Shown: piece after piece, positions 9,515 through 19,007 of the stretch
How positions within the stretch are numbered: position 1 is the first letter of the stretch
Layout of the letters: each line of letters begins with the position of its first letter
Assembly (NCBI GenBank): GCA_016342745.1
Contig: JAEINT010000013.1
Span: forward strand, 1-64,000
Source: Labilibaculum sp.
Lineage (GTDB): Bacteria; Bacteroidota; Bacteroidia; Bacteroidales; Marinifilaceae
Length of the DNA: 64,000 bases
Direction of reading: 5' to 3'
Notes under the pieces: model-generated
The model's database searches: none
Seen by the model: only the letters and a program-made list of their open reading frames with translations
What the model was told of the DNA's origin: nothing
Made by a program: the position numbers and the translations under genes

Positions 9515-9958
9515 ATGAAAAATTATGATCCTATTGAAATATTAATTGTAGAAGATAATCCCAACGACGCCGAACTGACTATAAGGGCATTACGAAAATA
9601 CAATCTGGCCAATGAGCTATACGTGGCTGAAGATGGTCAGGAAGCTCTTGATTTTATTTTCTGTAAAAATCAATTTGATTCCCGGAATCCGATTAAACCT
9701 TTAAAAGTAATATTTCTCGATTTAAAACTTCCTAAAATAAGTGGACTTGAAGTTCTAAAAAAAATAAAATCTAACCCACTTACAAAAGCATTGCCAGTGG
9801 TGATTATTTCCTCTTCAAAAGAGGATCCCGACATTAAAACAGCCTATGAATATGGAGCCAATGCCTATGTTGTTAAACCAGTTGGATTTGATGATTTTGT
9901 ACAGGCAATAAAGCAAATAGGACTTTTCTGGTTGTTGGTTAATCAAGCTCCAGAATAA
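9515..9958 (+). CDS. Rcp1-like single-domain response regulator
   Basis: A 147-residue lone receiver. The acidic pocket lies in ILIVEDNPNDAELT, the phosphate-accepting Asp69 in IFLDLKLPKISG, and the conserved Lys121 in VVKPVG. The loop before beta-3 is long, and with the SSSKEDPDI segment this fits the Rcp1 group that serves phytochrome-like kinases; the FSYSVSHDLRAPLRG kinase type upstream is the usual partner of that group. It begins 9 bases after the kinase stop. It has no output domain, so it probably passes phosphate on or acts by binding another protein. Confidence 0.9.
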   Translation: MKNYDPIEILIVEDNPNDAELTIRALRKYNLANELYVAEDGQEALDFIFCKNQFDSRNPIKPLKVIFLDLKLPKISGLEVLKKIKSNPLTKALPVVIISSSKEDPDIKTAYEYGANAYVVKPVGFDDFVQAIKQIGLFWLLVNQAPE

Positions 9959-9997
9959 AATGCGAAAGAATTATTTGAAATATTTGATAGATATTTA

Positions 9998-11929
9998 ATG
10001 AATGACCTCATAAAAATAGTACACCTTGAAGACCTTCCGTCTGATGCGGGACTTGCAGAACGTGAAATTTCTAAAGTCCTTAAGAATTACGACATAAAGG
10101 TTGTTGAAAATAAAGCCGATTTTATTTTAGCACTTGAGGAGTATAATCCGGATATTTTTATTTGTGATTATAAACTTCCCTCTTTCGATGGAATGAGTGC
10201 GTTGAAAATTGTTTTGGAAAGATCACCTCACATACCGGTTATATTATTAACCGGGTCGATGAACGAAGATACGGCTGTTAATTGTTTAAAAACAGGCGCC
10301 GCAGATTATGTAATAAAAGAACATATTAAAAGGCTTGGTCCAGCAGTTTTAAATGCACTCGAACAGAAAAAAATTAAAAAAGAAAAGAATATTGCCCTGC
10401 AGCAAATAAAATTGCTTAGTAAATCAATAGAGAAAAGTCCGGTAAGTGTTATTATTACTGATCCTTTTGGAAATTTGGAGTATGTTAATCCGAAATTTAT
10501 TGAACTAACAGGATATTCAACTGATGAAGTTTATGGTAAAAATATGCGAATTTTTAATTCGGGAAAACAGCCAAGGGAATTTTATGAGCAGATGTGGAAA
10601 ACCATTTTGAAAGGTGACGATTGGAAAGGTGAAATGCTGAATAAAGGGAAGAATGCTGAATTGTATTGGGAAAGTGTAGCTATATCTTCTATTGTAGATG
10701 AAAATGATGAAATACTACATTTTATTGGCATAAAAGAAGATATAACAGAGAAAAAACGAATTTTAGAAGAGTTAATCGAAGCCAAAGAAAAAGCTGAGGA
10801 AAGCGACCGTTTAAAATCTGCATTTTTGGCTAATATGAGTCACGAAATACGCACGCCAATGAATGGTATCTTGGGCTTTTCAGGCCTACTAAAAGAGCCA
10901 AAGCTTACAGGAGAAAAACAACAAAGATACATTGGTATAATCGAAAAGTCCGGTGCGCGCATGCTCAATATCATCAACAATATTGTTGATATTTCGAAAA
11001 TTGAATCAGGAACAATGGAAATTGATCTGAAGGAGACAAATATAAATGATCAGCTGGATTATGTATTTATTTTTTTCAAACCTGAGGTTGAAAGTAAGAG
11101 AATAGATTTAGTATTAAAGAATACGTTATCAGTAAAAGAAGCAATTATAAATACAGATAGTGAAAAAATTTATGCCATTCTTATCAATCTGGTTAAAAAT
11201 GCCATTAAATATACCGACAAAGGTTCTATTGAATTTGGATGTGATTTTATAGAGAAGCATAATTCTTCATTTCTACAATTTTTTGTTAAGGATTCAGGTG
11301 TCGGAATTGCAGAAGACCGTCAGGAAGATATCTTTGAGCGTTTTATTCAGGCAGATATAAATGATGTTCAGGCACGTCAGGGAGCCGGGTTGGGATTATC
11401 TATCTCAAAAGCATACATTAAAATGCTTGGCGGTAAAATATGGGTTGAAAGCAATAAAGGCATTGGTTCAACATTCTATTTCACTTTGCCATATCATCCG
11501 GCTTCAAATGAAAAGGAAATTGTCAAAACCGAAATTTTATTGTCTAATGAGGAAAATTCGATAAAGAAATTAATAATATTAATTGTTGAAGATGATGAAC
11601 CATCTGAAATGTTGATTTCTTTAGAAATAGAAGAATTTGCAAAAAAAATAGTAAGAGCAAGTAACGGATTAGAAGCCGTTGAAGCTTGCCTCAATAATCC
11701 TGATGTCGATCTGATATTGATGGATGTTAAAATGCCTGAAATGAACGGATATGTAGCCACACAGCAAATCCGAAAGTTTAATAAAGATGTTGTTATAATA
11801 GCACAAACTGCTTTTGGATTGAGTGGCGATAGACAAAAAGCTTTGGATGCAGGTTGCAACGATTATATTTCAAAACCTTATAATAAAAAAGATTTCAATG
11901 CAACAATAAGAAAGTATTTTAAAAATTAA
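9998..11929 (+). CDS. Hybrid kinase: receiver-PAS-HisKA-HATPase-receiver
   Basis: A 643-residue soluble hybrid kinase. The N-terminal receiver (about 5-122) has Asp57 in FICDYKLPSFDG, followed by PAS (about 140-255), HisKA with His282 in FLANMSHEIRTPMNG, HATPase_c (about 385-500; NLVKNAIKYTD, DSGVGIAED, GAGLGLSIS) and a C-terminal receiver (about 525-640) with Asp576 in LILMDVKMPEMNG. There is no membrane segment and no DNA-binding domain. It lies 39 bases after the lone receiver and ends the + strand operon. I infer a downstream relay step: input through the first receiver and output through the last. The final effector is not visible here. Confidence 0.88.
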   Translation: MNDLIKIVHLEDLPSDAGLAEREISKVLKNYDIKVVENKADFILALEEYNPDIFICDYKLPSFDGMSALKIVLERSPHIPVILLTGSMNEDTAVNCLKTGAADYVIKEHIKRLGPAVLNALEQKKIKKEKNIALQQIKLLSKSIEKSPVSVIITDPFGNLEYVNPKFIELTGYSTDEVYGKNMRIFNSGKQPREFYEQMWKTILKGDDWKGEMLNKGKNAELYWESVAISSIVDENDEILHFIGIKEDITEKKRILEELIEAKEKAEESDRLKSAFLANMSHEIRTPMNGILGFSGLLKEPKLTGEKQQRYIGIIEKSGARMLNIINNIVDISKIESGTMEIDLKETNINDQLDYVFIFFKPEVESKRIDLVLKNTLSVKEAIINTDSEKIYAILINLVKNAIKYTDKGSIEFGCDFIEKHNSSFLQFFVKDSGVGIAEDRQEDIFERFIQADINDVQARQGAGLGLSISKAYIKMLGGKIWVESNKGIGSTFYFTLPYHPASNEKEIVKTEILLSNEENSIKKLIILIVEDDEPSEMLISLEIEEFAKKIVRASNGLEAVEACLNNPDVDLILMDVKMPEMNGYVATQQIRKFNKDVVIIAQTAFGLSGDRQKALDAGCNDYISKPYNKKDFNATIRKYFKN

Positions 11930-12045
11930 ATAAAACGACAGGGAATATAGCACATGGCTAAAATATAGGGTTTAGCTCATAAGGGTTTCATGCTAAGCTC
12001 AGGGTAAGGATTTGATCTTGCTTCTATGGTCATATGTGATGCAAA

Positions 12046-12162
12046 TCAGTTAATTCTATCCGGCTTGTTGAATTTTGTTGCCAGCTTCCTCAATAAAATA
12101 ACAGCAATAAGACCACCACAAAATGACACGGCACAATTTTGAATACAAGCTGGAATATAAAC
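12046..12162 (-). pseudogene. 3' remnant of the small membrane-protein gene at 18680-18991
   Basis: Translated on the minus strand, these 117 bases give a 38-residue tail ending VSFCGGLIAVILLRKLATKF and NKPDRIN. It aligns without gaps to the C-terminus of the intact 103-residue gene at 18680-18991 (VSFSGGLLAVILLSKLATKF, NRSDRIN) at about 24 of 38 residues, with a stop codon in the same place. No start or N-terminal part remains. It is therefore a decayed duplicate. The rest of the 358-base gap (11930-12287) holds the palindrome at 12253 and nothing else I recognise. Confidence 0.75.
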
Positions 12163-12252
12163 AATCTATTTTGGGAGTGTTTTATAGTATGGAGCATTGT
12201 TACCATAGGACTTTTCGTTATCAAAATAAACCGTAGATGAGCAGATCTCATC

Positions 12253-12275
12253 ACCACACGATTGTATTGTGTGGT
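12253..12275. repeat. Palindromic repeat, left copy
   Basis: ACCACAC (12253-12259) and GTGTGGT (12269-12275) form a perfect 7-bp inverted repeat around GATTGTATT. Bases 12258-12277 match 18524-18543 on the other side of the large gene at 19 of 20 positions. It lies 13 bases past the stop of the large minus-strand gene and could work as its 3' hairpin, though no T-run follows. Confidence 0.55.
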
Positions 12276-12287
12276 AATGAAGTAATT

Positions 12288-15200
12288 CTATTTTATTATA
12301 ACTCGTTTAGCTTCATTATTAGCATTAAATATTGGGAAATACATTTGTACAATTTTAGCAGGATTTAATTGATAGTTTCCAGTGTATCTCGGTAATAATT
12401 TTATTTCAAAGGTGTATTCTCCTTTTTTCAATTGTTGACAGAAAATTGCGGTTTCATTTTTGTAATATTCTCTGTGAGATTCATTCCAATAACTGTTTTT
12501 CTTTTCGGCATACGAACAGCCTCCTGGAATAGGTATGTTAATCATCAAATATTCAGCATCTTTTTTAAGTTTCACTTTAGCAGTTAAAGTAACTTCTTTA
12601 CCTGCCATTAATTGATTTGAAGTATTATTTTTAAAATAGGTGTTGATTTCAAAATCACCTTTATTGGTTAAGGGAGATGTATTCCAGAAGGTTTGCGAAC
12701 TTCCTATATAAACTGGGAAATCTCCTGATTTGTTTACCGTGATTTTTTTGGATGGATCTATAACCATTGAAAAAGGAAACTTGGTAATGGATTTATTTAT
12801 ATCTCCTGAGAAAATAATTTTGGCTTTGTTGATACTATCCTTTGATTGAAGTAGGTCTGGTAAAATCGTTTCTATTATCTGTGCCGATTCATAAGTGTTT
12901 CTCCAATGCGCTTCTTTTCTTGATTCGAAAAAATAATTTCTAATTTTTCTTAATACTGAATTATTTGTAGATGAATCTCGTTTTGAAATTCGATAAGCTA
13001 AAATTGTATTTTGAATATCATTATTTAAAAGATGATCACTCTTACAGGTATCAGTATAAAACAGATTACCAAACAATGTACTTTGTTGATAAATTTTTAG
13101 AGAGTCAATTTGATAGGGTAAATTGCACATTTGTTTTAATTCCATGATGTGTAACTTAGAATTAAAATCTAGTTTTTTCTTCTCTAAACTATTTATGTAA
13201 GCTCCGTAATTAATTTGAGCATTCAAGAGACGCATAATTCTTAAAATTTGTATTCTCTCTTTCGTATCTCTAGTTTCTTCTAATTGCCAAACTAATCGAT
13301 CTGTGATGAATTTCTCATTGATATCATTTTTAAATCCATTAGCCTCAGTTTGAAGAATTGCTTCTAGTACATGAAGGCTTATCCATTTGTTTTCACTGGA
13401 ATTTTTCCACCATCCCCAAAGTCCATCTCGTTTTTGATTTTTACCTAATAGTTTTATTAATTTCTGAACTTTACGATTCGATTTAAATTTTTCATTTTTG
13501 TAATTCTTTATATGCAACTCTGACATTAAAGCTTTCAGTTTTGAAGCAATTTGTTCATTACAAAGGTATTTGTAATTGATTAAATGATTGATTTCTCCTT
13601 TGATGACTTCCAGAACGTCAGCTTGTGCATATAATTTTACTTTACCTAATACTTCATCAAAATCAAGCTGTAGGGTTGTATCTCTATCCAAAACATGAAA
13701 ACTCGATTTCGATTGTTTTAATCCCATCGGGTAGACCGGAATACTTTTCAACTCACCATCAAAATAACCATCTTCCTTGTCCAATACATATTTTAGTGAT
13801 ATTGAATCTTGGTAAGCAATTAAAGGTAAATTGTGACTCGTGGAATTGACACAATACCCGCTTTTCTGGCTAACAATGCTATCATTAAGTTCAAATTTGG
13901 TTTTAATATGTATAGAGTCGGAGGTGTAATTTAATGCTTTACCATGTACCAAGCATGTGTCTGTTTCAACCATAAATCGTGGAACAGATAATTTTGCCAT
14001 TAATGGTTTGTATGATTTTATTCTGTCTTGGCTTTGTCCGGTTTGTTTATTTCCATTCATTGCTAAAAAGAATGTATCCCAACTTGTGACATCATCAGGG
14101 AATCGTACTTTGAACGTTGCTTTCCCTTTTTTGTTCGTAATTAAATTAGGTTGCCAGAATGCTACATCGGAGAAATTGTTGCGAATAGAGCTTGCCTGTG
14201 AAGCAGATTCATAAAACTCTTGATTGTAATCGGCTCCTTTTGTTTTTGCAGAATTTGTACTTTTAAAAGCACCATTTTGTGTGTCAATTATTACAACACC
14301 ATTTGCTGCTCTTGCACCATATAATGCCGTTGCGCTTTTATCTTTTAAAACTTGAATGTTAGCAATTGAGTTTTGATCTAGTTCAGATATATCGCCATCG
14401 AAAATTTGTCCATTAATGATGTAAAGAGGTTTGTTATTAAAATTTAGGGTTGTTGCACCTCGTATGGATATTGAAACACCACTGCCTTGTGGGTTTATTT
14501 GTACTCCAGCTACTTTTCCTTGTAAAGTTCGTGAAATGTTGCCACTCACACCTGGAATTCCTTTGTTTAAATTGTTTGGGCTAACTGATACTATGGATGA
14601 TGCAGTCATGACTGACTTTCTACTAGTTCCATATCCAACAACCACTACTTCATCCATTGCAAGAGCCTCACATTCTAAGCTAACATTGATATGCTTTTCA
14701 TAACCAACTTGCTTTTCTTGCTGTATCATCCCAACAAAGGAGAAGACTAAACTAGTATTATTGTATGGTACTTTCAATCGGTAATATCCATTAAGATCAG
14801 TTACGGTTCCATAAGTTGTTCCTTTAATTACAACATTAACTCCGGGAATTTCTAACCCATCATCTACAGCAGTTACATATCCTTCTACATACTCACCATC
14901 GCCAGTGAAGTGATATTGGTTTTGATATGAATTGAAAATATTTTTTAGTTCTTTTTGTTCTTCTCCTAAAAAGGGTTTAGGCTTGAATACTGTTTTTTCA
15001 ATTAGTGAATTAACCTCCTTGCTAAATGAATCCTTCTTTAAATTTAGAGCTTCATCAAATTCATAGTAATTCAGTCCGTTCGCCTGAATATTTAAAGAAT
15101 CGATAACACTATATTTACTGCCTGGGTAAAAGAACAATAGTTTGTAAAAACCAGGTTTTAGTTGATGTATTGTACTTGTGTTACCCGGATAAACCCTTAG

Positions 15201-18200
15201 GAATTCATGATTATCGTATCTGAATAATAGCAGATTTAAAGGAGTATTTTCAGTTGTACTTTGCTTAGCTTGAATAGTAAATTTTAATCTGCCAGCTCCG
15301 CTCGATGTTGAACGTGGATAAGTATATCTTGGTGTTTGACTTCTTTTTTGATTGATCTTTTCACGCCACAATTGCATAATGTCTGACTTGGAAAGAACAC
15401 TATCATTTAATCTAATTTCAGGATTAATGTTTGTTAATATTTTTGGATATCTGTTATTACTGTTTGCTTCTCTCATTTTTAACAAATTGGGAGCAAAGTC
15501 ATATTCAAAAAATCTTTCGTGCTTAAAATTTGTACTGAAGCTATCAATCAAATTGAAAGTTAACTCACCATTAATTGGTCCTGCAAAATGATTTCGAAAA
15601 TGCTTATTTCTTGAAGGAGTTAACAATTGAACATTATCTTCTTGTTCTAGATAGGCAAGTCTGTCCCCAAAACTATTTCTATATGGGAAAATGTAATTGT
15701 AGAGGGTTCTCCTTTCACCGTAAGTTAATCCATCCCCTGTATTTTGAATCCTTACTTTATGATAGGAGCGATCTTCATCAAGGCTGATAATTTGTTTATA
15801 GCCTTTTTTAAAGCTCACACTATCCATAGTAATGATTTTGTCAGTGGTTCGAAGTTTAATTTGGTGATATCCACTGTCAATGGCAAATGAGTATGGGCGC
15901 ATGTTTGTGGACCAACTAAAATATACTGGTTTTCTATCAATATAAATTACATGAATAGGATCTATCTGACCATTTTTAAAAACGAATGGAGCAAATTGTG
16001 TTACAAAGTCATTTGTTTGATATTCGCTCCTGTATACTTCCTTTTCAGGATAAATAAATCGATAGTATTCTATTGAATCAAGATCTGCAAGCGCTTTCCA
16101 TGTGTTGTAATTTAATGACTGACTAATGCTATTGTGATCATGAGTATTTGAATTGGAGAATTGATTTATTATTGTTTTATCTTTTCTTTGTTTTCCAAGA
16201 TAAGGAAGAGAGGGAGCGCTGTAATTGAATTTTTTAGTCAAGGCATAAGCTGTTAAATCAACTCCTTCAACAGGCTTTCCATTTTCATTGGTAACTGTAA
16301 GCTCTATCTGTGACTCCTGACCTGGATAAACAATTTTTGGCTGTAAAACGGATATAGTAAGTTGCTTATCCATCAAAGGAATTTTGTAGTTTTCCTGTTT
16401 CATTTCTCCAGCCCAAATATAGTTCACACAAACAAAATAGTTTTGTTTGCTATTAATTTGTTTGTGAATGAGTAAAGCTTTGTTGTAACCTCTCTCTTTT
16501 TCTTTTTTGTGTTGATATATATGATAGGTAAATGGGATTTTTCTTGGATTTACAATTTGAATTTTGATTGAATCTGAAGTTCTTTCAGAGTAACACTGCA
16601 ACAGTGCACTCTTTTCGCTAATATCCACAGTATTACTTATGCTATCAGATTCTAAAATATAAGAATTGTAGTAAGGGGAAAGAGCTATTCTAAATGGTGT
16701 TACTTCGGAATTTATTTTATTTCGATTTCCAAAATTATCTAAGGAAAATACATTTGCCTGTTTCTTAATTGACAAGCCGTTTTTAAGACATTTGAATTGT
16801 ATTGAATCTGCTATTATTTCACCTACAAATTCTTCTGTGAAATATTTATATTCACGTTCTTCTGTTTCAGTTTTTGCTTCATTTTCAGAACTAAGCATTT
16901 TTACTTTTATCTGATAGGAGAAATTTGCTTTCGGAAATATTGAATCATGAATCAAAATTTCAGTTTCGCCTGATGGTTCAAGTTTTTGTTCCTTATGAAT
17001 TAATGTATCAGGAATAAAAACATGATTGGAAAAATACTTGTCTAGTGATAAAGTTGTGATCGTTAATTCGATTTCTGCATCTTGAAGGTTGAGATCATTT
17101 TCATCCGTTCCTTTTACAAACAAACTCAATGACTGATTTTTATAATGAGTTTTTTCTTTAAGTCTTAATTTTAGGTGCGTACTCGATAATTCGTATTCCT
17201 CATACTTAAATTTGTTACTTATGTAGGAATCTAAATTTTCAGTTTCCAAAGAAAGAGTATAATCTCGATCTAACTGAAGTTGCAATGAATCATGCAAAAC
17301 AAATTGTGATTCGTAAGCTCCATTTCTATAAGCTTGTAAAATTGGAAATTTAATTTTCTTGCCATATCCTCGTAGTACAATATGAACAGGTTTGTTTATG
17401 GCTTTTCCTTTTTTATTTGTCAAATAAGATTTGAATTTTACTGTATCATTTGGTTGATATTTTGGCTTACTAAAAACCAGATAGCCTTCATGTTTATCTT
17501 CAAAACTGTCACCATAATAATCATTGCAATGATAGTCATCGAATAAACAAGCTACTATTTCGTACAAACGAACAAAAAACTGTTTTGTGCTAGCAATTGT
17601 ACCTTGAGCCCAACTATTTTTTATCGATTTATATCCATCTATTGGTAAATGTATAATGTAATTAACGGGGGTCCAAGCATATTTTAAAGGAGTGCCATAA
17701 ATTATTTTTCTTTTAACTCTATTAAAACCTGAATTGTTGTATTTTCTGGAAAGCTTAGAATATGCAGTAAAACCATTGTGTGTTACTGATAGAAGACCTT
17801 TCTGATTCGATTTTTTATCAAGATAAGAATTTGATTTATCATCGAAATAAAGTTTCTTTTTATTTATTCTTACATCTGCATTAGAAATGAGATTTCCATT
17901 TAAATCAAAAACTTGAAATAGTAAATCAGTATTATTTTTTACGATAAAGACTTCAAAATTTTGAATTGTAGAAATTGAGATTTTTTGTTCATTTTCCTCT
18001 GCAAATATTTTCAAATAATGTCCAAATGGTAATTTTTTTTCATATATATCCTTGGTTGGAAATGAATCAACAAGAGTATGATAATAAGAATCATTAATTT
18101 GCCATATTTCATTTTTGTATATGGTTTTAGCTTCGGTATTCTTAATCTTATAGATATAAGTGAAAGGGCTGGTTGATCTACTATTTAGCAACTTTTGGGC

Positions 18201-18272
18201 GAGAGAAGAAAGGCTGTTAAAAGTTAATAATGTAATAATTACGGTGATGATTAGTATAGTTTTTTGTCTCAT
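12288..18272 (-). CDS. Alpha-2-macroglobulin-like protein with embedded TonB plug
   Basis: About 1994 residues from the ATG at 18272, chosen because it opens a signal peptide (MRQKTILIITVIITLLTFNS, ending LAQ); an in-frame start at 18371 would add 33 residues without leader character. Domain order is an MG2-like domain (about 260-360; KPKYQPNDTVKFKSYLTNKK), several MG-type domains, a carboxypeptidase-regulatory-like domain (about 1122-1205; GVNVVIKGTTYGTVTDLNGY), a TonB plug (about 1205-1335; RTLQGKVAGVQ, SISIRGATTLN, IQVLKDKSATALYGARAANG), the A2M domain (about 1370-1470; FWQPNLITNKKGKATFKVRF) and a helical thioester-type domain (about 1540-1850) with CNEQ at 1571-1574. The CxEQ motif suggests an intact thioester. 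It has no outer-membrane barrel. The family is thought to trap proteases or act in the envelope; the plug may link it to TonB or to a SusC-type partner. Confidence 0.85.
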   Translation of the reverse strand: MRQKTILIITVIITLLTFNSLSSLAQKLLNSRSTSPFTYIYKIKNTEAKTIYKNEIWQINDSYYHTLVDSFPTKDIYEKKLPFGHYLKIFAEENEQKISISTIQNFEVFIVKNNTDLLFQVFDLNGNLISNADVRINKKKLYFDDKSNSYLDKKSNQKGLLSVTHNGFTAYSKLSRKYNNSGFNRVKRKIIYGTPLKYAWTPVNYIIHLPIDGYKSIKNSWAQGTIASTKQFFVRLYEIVACLFDDYHCNDYYGDSFEDKHEGYLVFSKPKYQPNDTVKFKSYLTNKKGKAINKPVHIVLRGYGKKIKFPILQAYRNGAYESQFVLHDSLQLQLDRDYTLSLETENLDSYISNKFKYEEYELSSTHLKLRLKEKTHYKNQSLSLFVKGTDENDLNLQDAEIELTITTLSLDKYFSNHVFIPDTLIHKEQKLEPSGETEILIHDSIFPKANFSYQIKVKMLSSENEAKTETEEREYKYFTEEFVGEIIADSIQFKCLKNGLSIKKQANVFSLDNFGNRNKINSEVTPFRIALSPYYNSYILESDSISNTVDISEKSALLQCYSERTSDSIKIQIVNPRKIPFTYHIYQHKKEKERGYNKALLIHKQINSKQNYFVCVNYIWAGEMKQENYKIPLMDKQLTISVLQPKIVYPGQESQIELTVTNENGKPVEGVDLTAYALTKKFNYSAPSLPYLGKQRKDKTIINQFSNSNTHDHNSISQSLNYNTWKALADLDSIEYYRFIYPEKEVYRSEYQTNDFVTQFAPFVFKNGQIDPIHVIYIDRKPVYFSWSTNMRPYSFAIDSGYHQIKLRTTDKIITMDSVSFKKGYKQIISLDEDRSYHKVRIQNTGDGLTYGERRTLYNYIFPYRNSFGDRLAYLEQEDNVQLLTPSRNKHFRNHFAGPINGELTFNLIDSFSTNFKHERFFEYDFAPNLLKMREANSNNRYPKILTNINPEIRLNDSVLSKSDIMQLWREKINQKRSQTPRYTYPRSTSSGAGRLKFTIQAKQSTTENTPLNLLLFRYDNHEFLRVYPGNTSTIHQLKPGFYKLLFFYPGSKYSVIDSLNIQANGLNYYEFDEALNLKKDSFSKEVNSLIEKTVFKPKPFLGEEQKELKNIFNSYQNQYHFTGDGEYVEGYVTAVDDGLEIPGVNVVIKGTTYGTVTDLNGYYRLKVPYNNTSLVFSFVGMIQQEKQVGYEKHINVSLECEALAMDEVVVVGYGTSRKSVMTASSIVSVSPNNLNKGIPGVSGNISRTLQGKVAGVQINPQGSGVSISIRGATTLNFNNKPLYIINGQIFDGDISELDQNSIANIQVLKDKSATALYGARAANGVVIIDTQNGAFKSTNSAKTKGADYNQEFYESASQASSIRNNFSDVAFWQPNLITNKKGKATFKVRFPDDVTSWDTFFLAMNGNKQTGQSQDRIKSYKPLMAKLSVPRFMVETDTCLVHGKALNYTSDSIHIKTKFELNDSIVSQKSGYCVNSTSHNLPLIAYQDSISLKYVLDKEDGYFDGELKSIPVYPMGLKQSKSSFHVLDRDTTLQLDFDEVLGKVKLYAQADVLEVIKGEINHLINYKYLCNEQIASKLKALMSELHIKNYKNEKFKSNRKVQKLIKLLGKNQKRDGLWGWWKNSSENKWISLHVLEAILQTEANGFKNDINEKFITDRLVWQLEETRDTKERIQILRIMRLLNAQINYGAYINSLEKKKLDFNSKLHIMELKQMCNLPYQIDSLKIYQQSTLFGNLFYTDTCKSDHLLNNDIQNTILAYRISKRDSSTNNSVLRKIRNYFFESRKEAHWRNTYESAQIIETILPDLLQSKDSINKAKIIFSGDINKSITKFPFSMVIDPSKKITVNKSGDFPVYIGSSQTFWNTSPLTNKGDFEINTYFKNNTSNQLMAGKEVTLTAKVKLKKDAEYLMINIPIPGGCSYAEKKNSYWNESHREYYKNETAIFCQQLKKGEYTFEIKLLPRYTGNYQLNPAKIVQMYFPIFNANNEAKRVIIK

Positions 18273-18523
18273 AGTTTTATGATCTTTTTCTTTAAGATGC
18301 AGATAGCTCAAAAATTCCATAAAATAAATACAGGAACTTTTCATGCCGTTTGGGGTGTTTAAAATAATCAATGTTTATGATTAAAAAAAAAGGAAGGCAT
18401 TATTTTTCTAAAATGAGCGAATTTAAGAGACGTGAAGTACTTTGGAGTACTAACGGGATTTTGGAATAGAGGTGGTTTGATAAGTTCCTTTTTTATACCA
18501 ATAGGTTTCTCTTTTCGTATCGA

Positions 18524-18543
18524 ACGATTGTATTATGTGGTAA
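18524..18543. repeat. Palindromic repeat, right copy
   Basis: ACGATTGTATTATGTGGTAA matches 12258-12277 with a single difference, although the left arm of the palindrome is eroded here. It lies about 250 bases upstream of the large gene's start, in the 407-base gap 18273-18679. That gap should also hold the large gene's promoter, but I cannot place one with confidence. Confidence 0.5.
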
Positions 18544-18649
18544 GTGAAAATAATAAATTTGAGTATGAGTCGTAATTTTAAAATTCACTTACCAGAGTGA
18601 GTTTATTTTGTAAGCTTTGCTATAATTGAGTGGTTGGATATAGTAACTA

Positions 18650-18664
18650 CACGATATAATCGTG
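18650..18664. repeat. Palindrome, third related copy
   Basis: CACGAT-ATA-ATCGTG is a perfect 6-bp inverted repeat, and with the flanking TA and AGGTA it resembles the ACCACACGATTGTATTGTGTGG element at 12253. It begins its decline 15 bases past the stop of the small membrane-protein gene (minus strand), so it may also serve as that operon's 3' hairpin. Confidence 0.4.
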
Positions 18665-18679
18665 AGGTAGCAGGGGAAT

Positions 18680-18991
18680 TTAGTTGATTCTATCCGACCT
18701 GTTGAATTTTGTTGCCAGTTTGCTCAGTAAAATTACTGCAAGAAGACCACCAGAAAAGGATACTAGAGAATTAATTACAAACAAGTTGGTATTCATACTA
18801 CCTGTTTCCATGATTGCTTGTGGCGAAAACCCTAATCGACCAATCGATTTAATGAAAAAAACACTGCCGAAAACTCCGGCAATGGTGTTTCCAATTAATC
18901 CAAAGGAATACTTTTTGAAAAATAGCCCCGTGCTATTGGCTCCAATTATTCCAATAAGAATACTAAGTAAAGAAATCAGTGTATCTGTCAT
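18680..18991 (-). CDS. Small Gly-rich membrane protein downstream of cydB
   Basis: 103 residues from the ATG at 18991, which follows the cydB stop by 16 bases; a longer in-frame reading would overlap cydB by over 100 bases and looks non-coding. There are three hydrophobic segments, including GLIGNTIAGVFGSVFFIKS and SGGLLAVILLSKL. The Gly-spaced pattern resembles the GlsB/YeaQ/YmgE (transglycosylase-associated) membrane family, but I hold that assignment loosely. Its position suggests co-transcription with cydAB, perhaps as an oxidase-associated membrane subunit or a stress protein. A decayed copy of its 3' end lies at 12046-12162. Confidence 0.65.
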   Translation of the reverse strand: MTDTLISLLSILIGIIGANSTGLFFKKYSFGLIGNTIAGVFGSVFFIKSIGRLGFSPQAIMETGSMNTNLFVINSLVSFSGGLLAVILLSKLATKFNRSDRIN

Positions 18992-19007
18992 AGTTTGGTT
19001 CGAAATA

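Noticed and set aside
12288-18371. A SusC-type TonB receptor, from the carboxypeptidase-like and plug domains
   Set aside because: No outer-membrane barrel follows the plug; an A2M domain and a thioester-type helical domain follow instead, and there is no SusD gene nearby.
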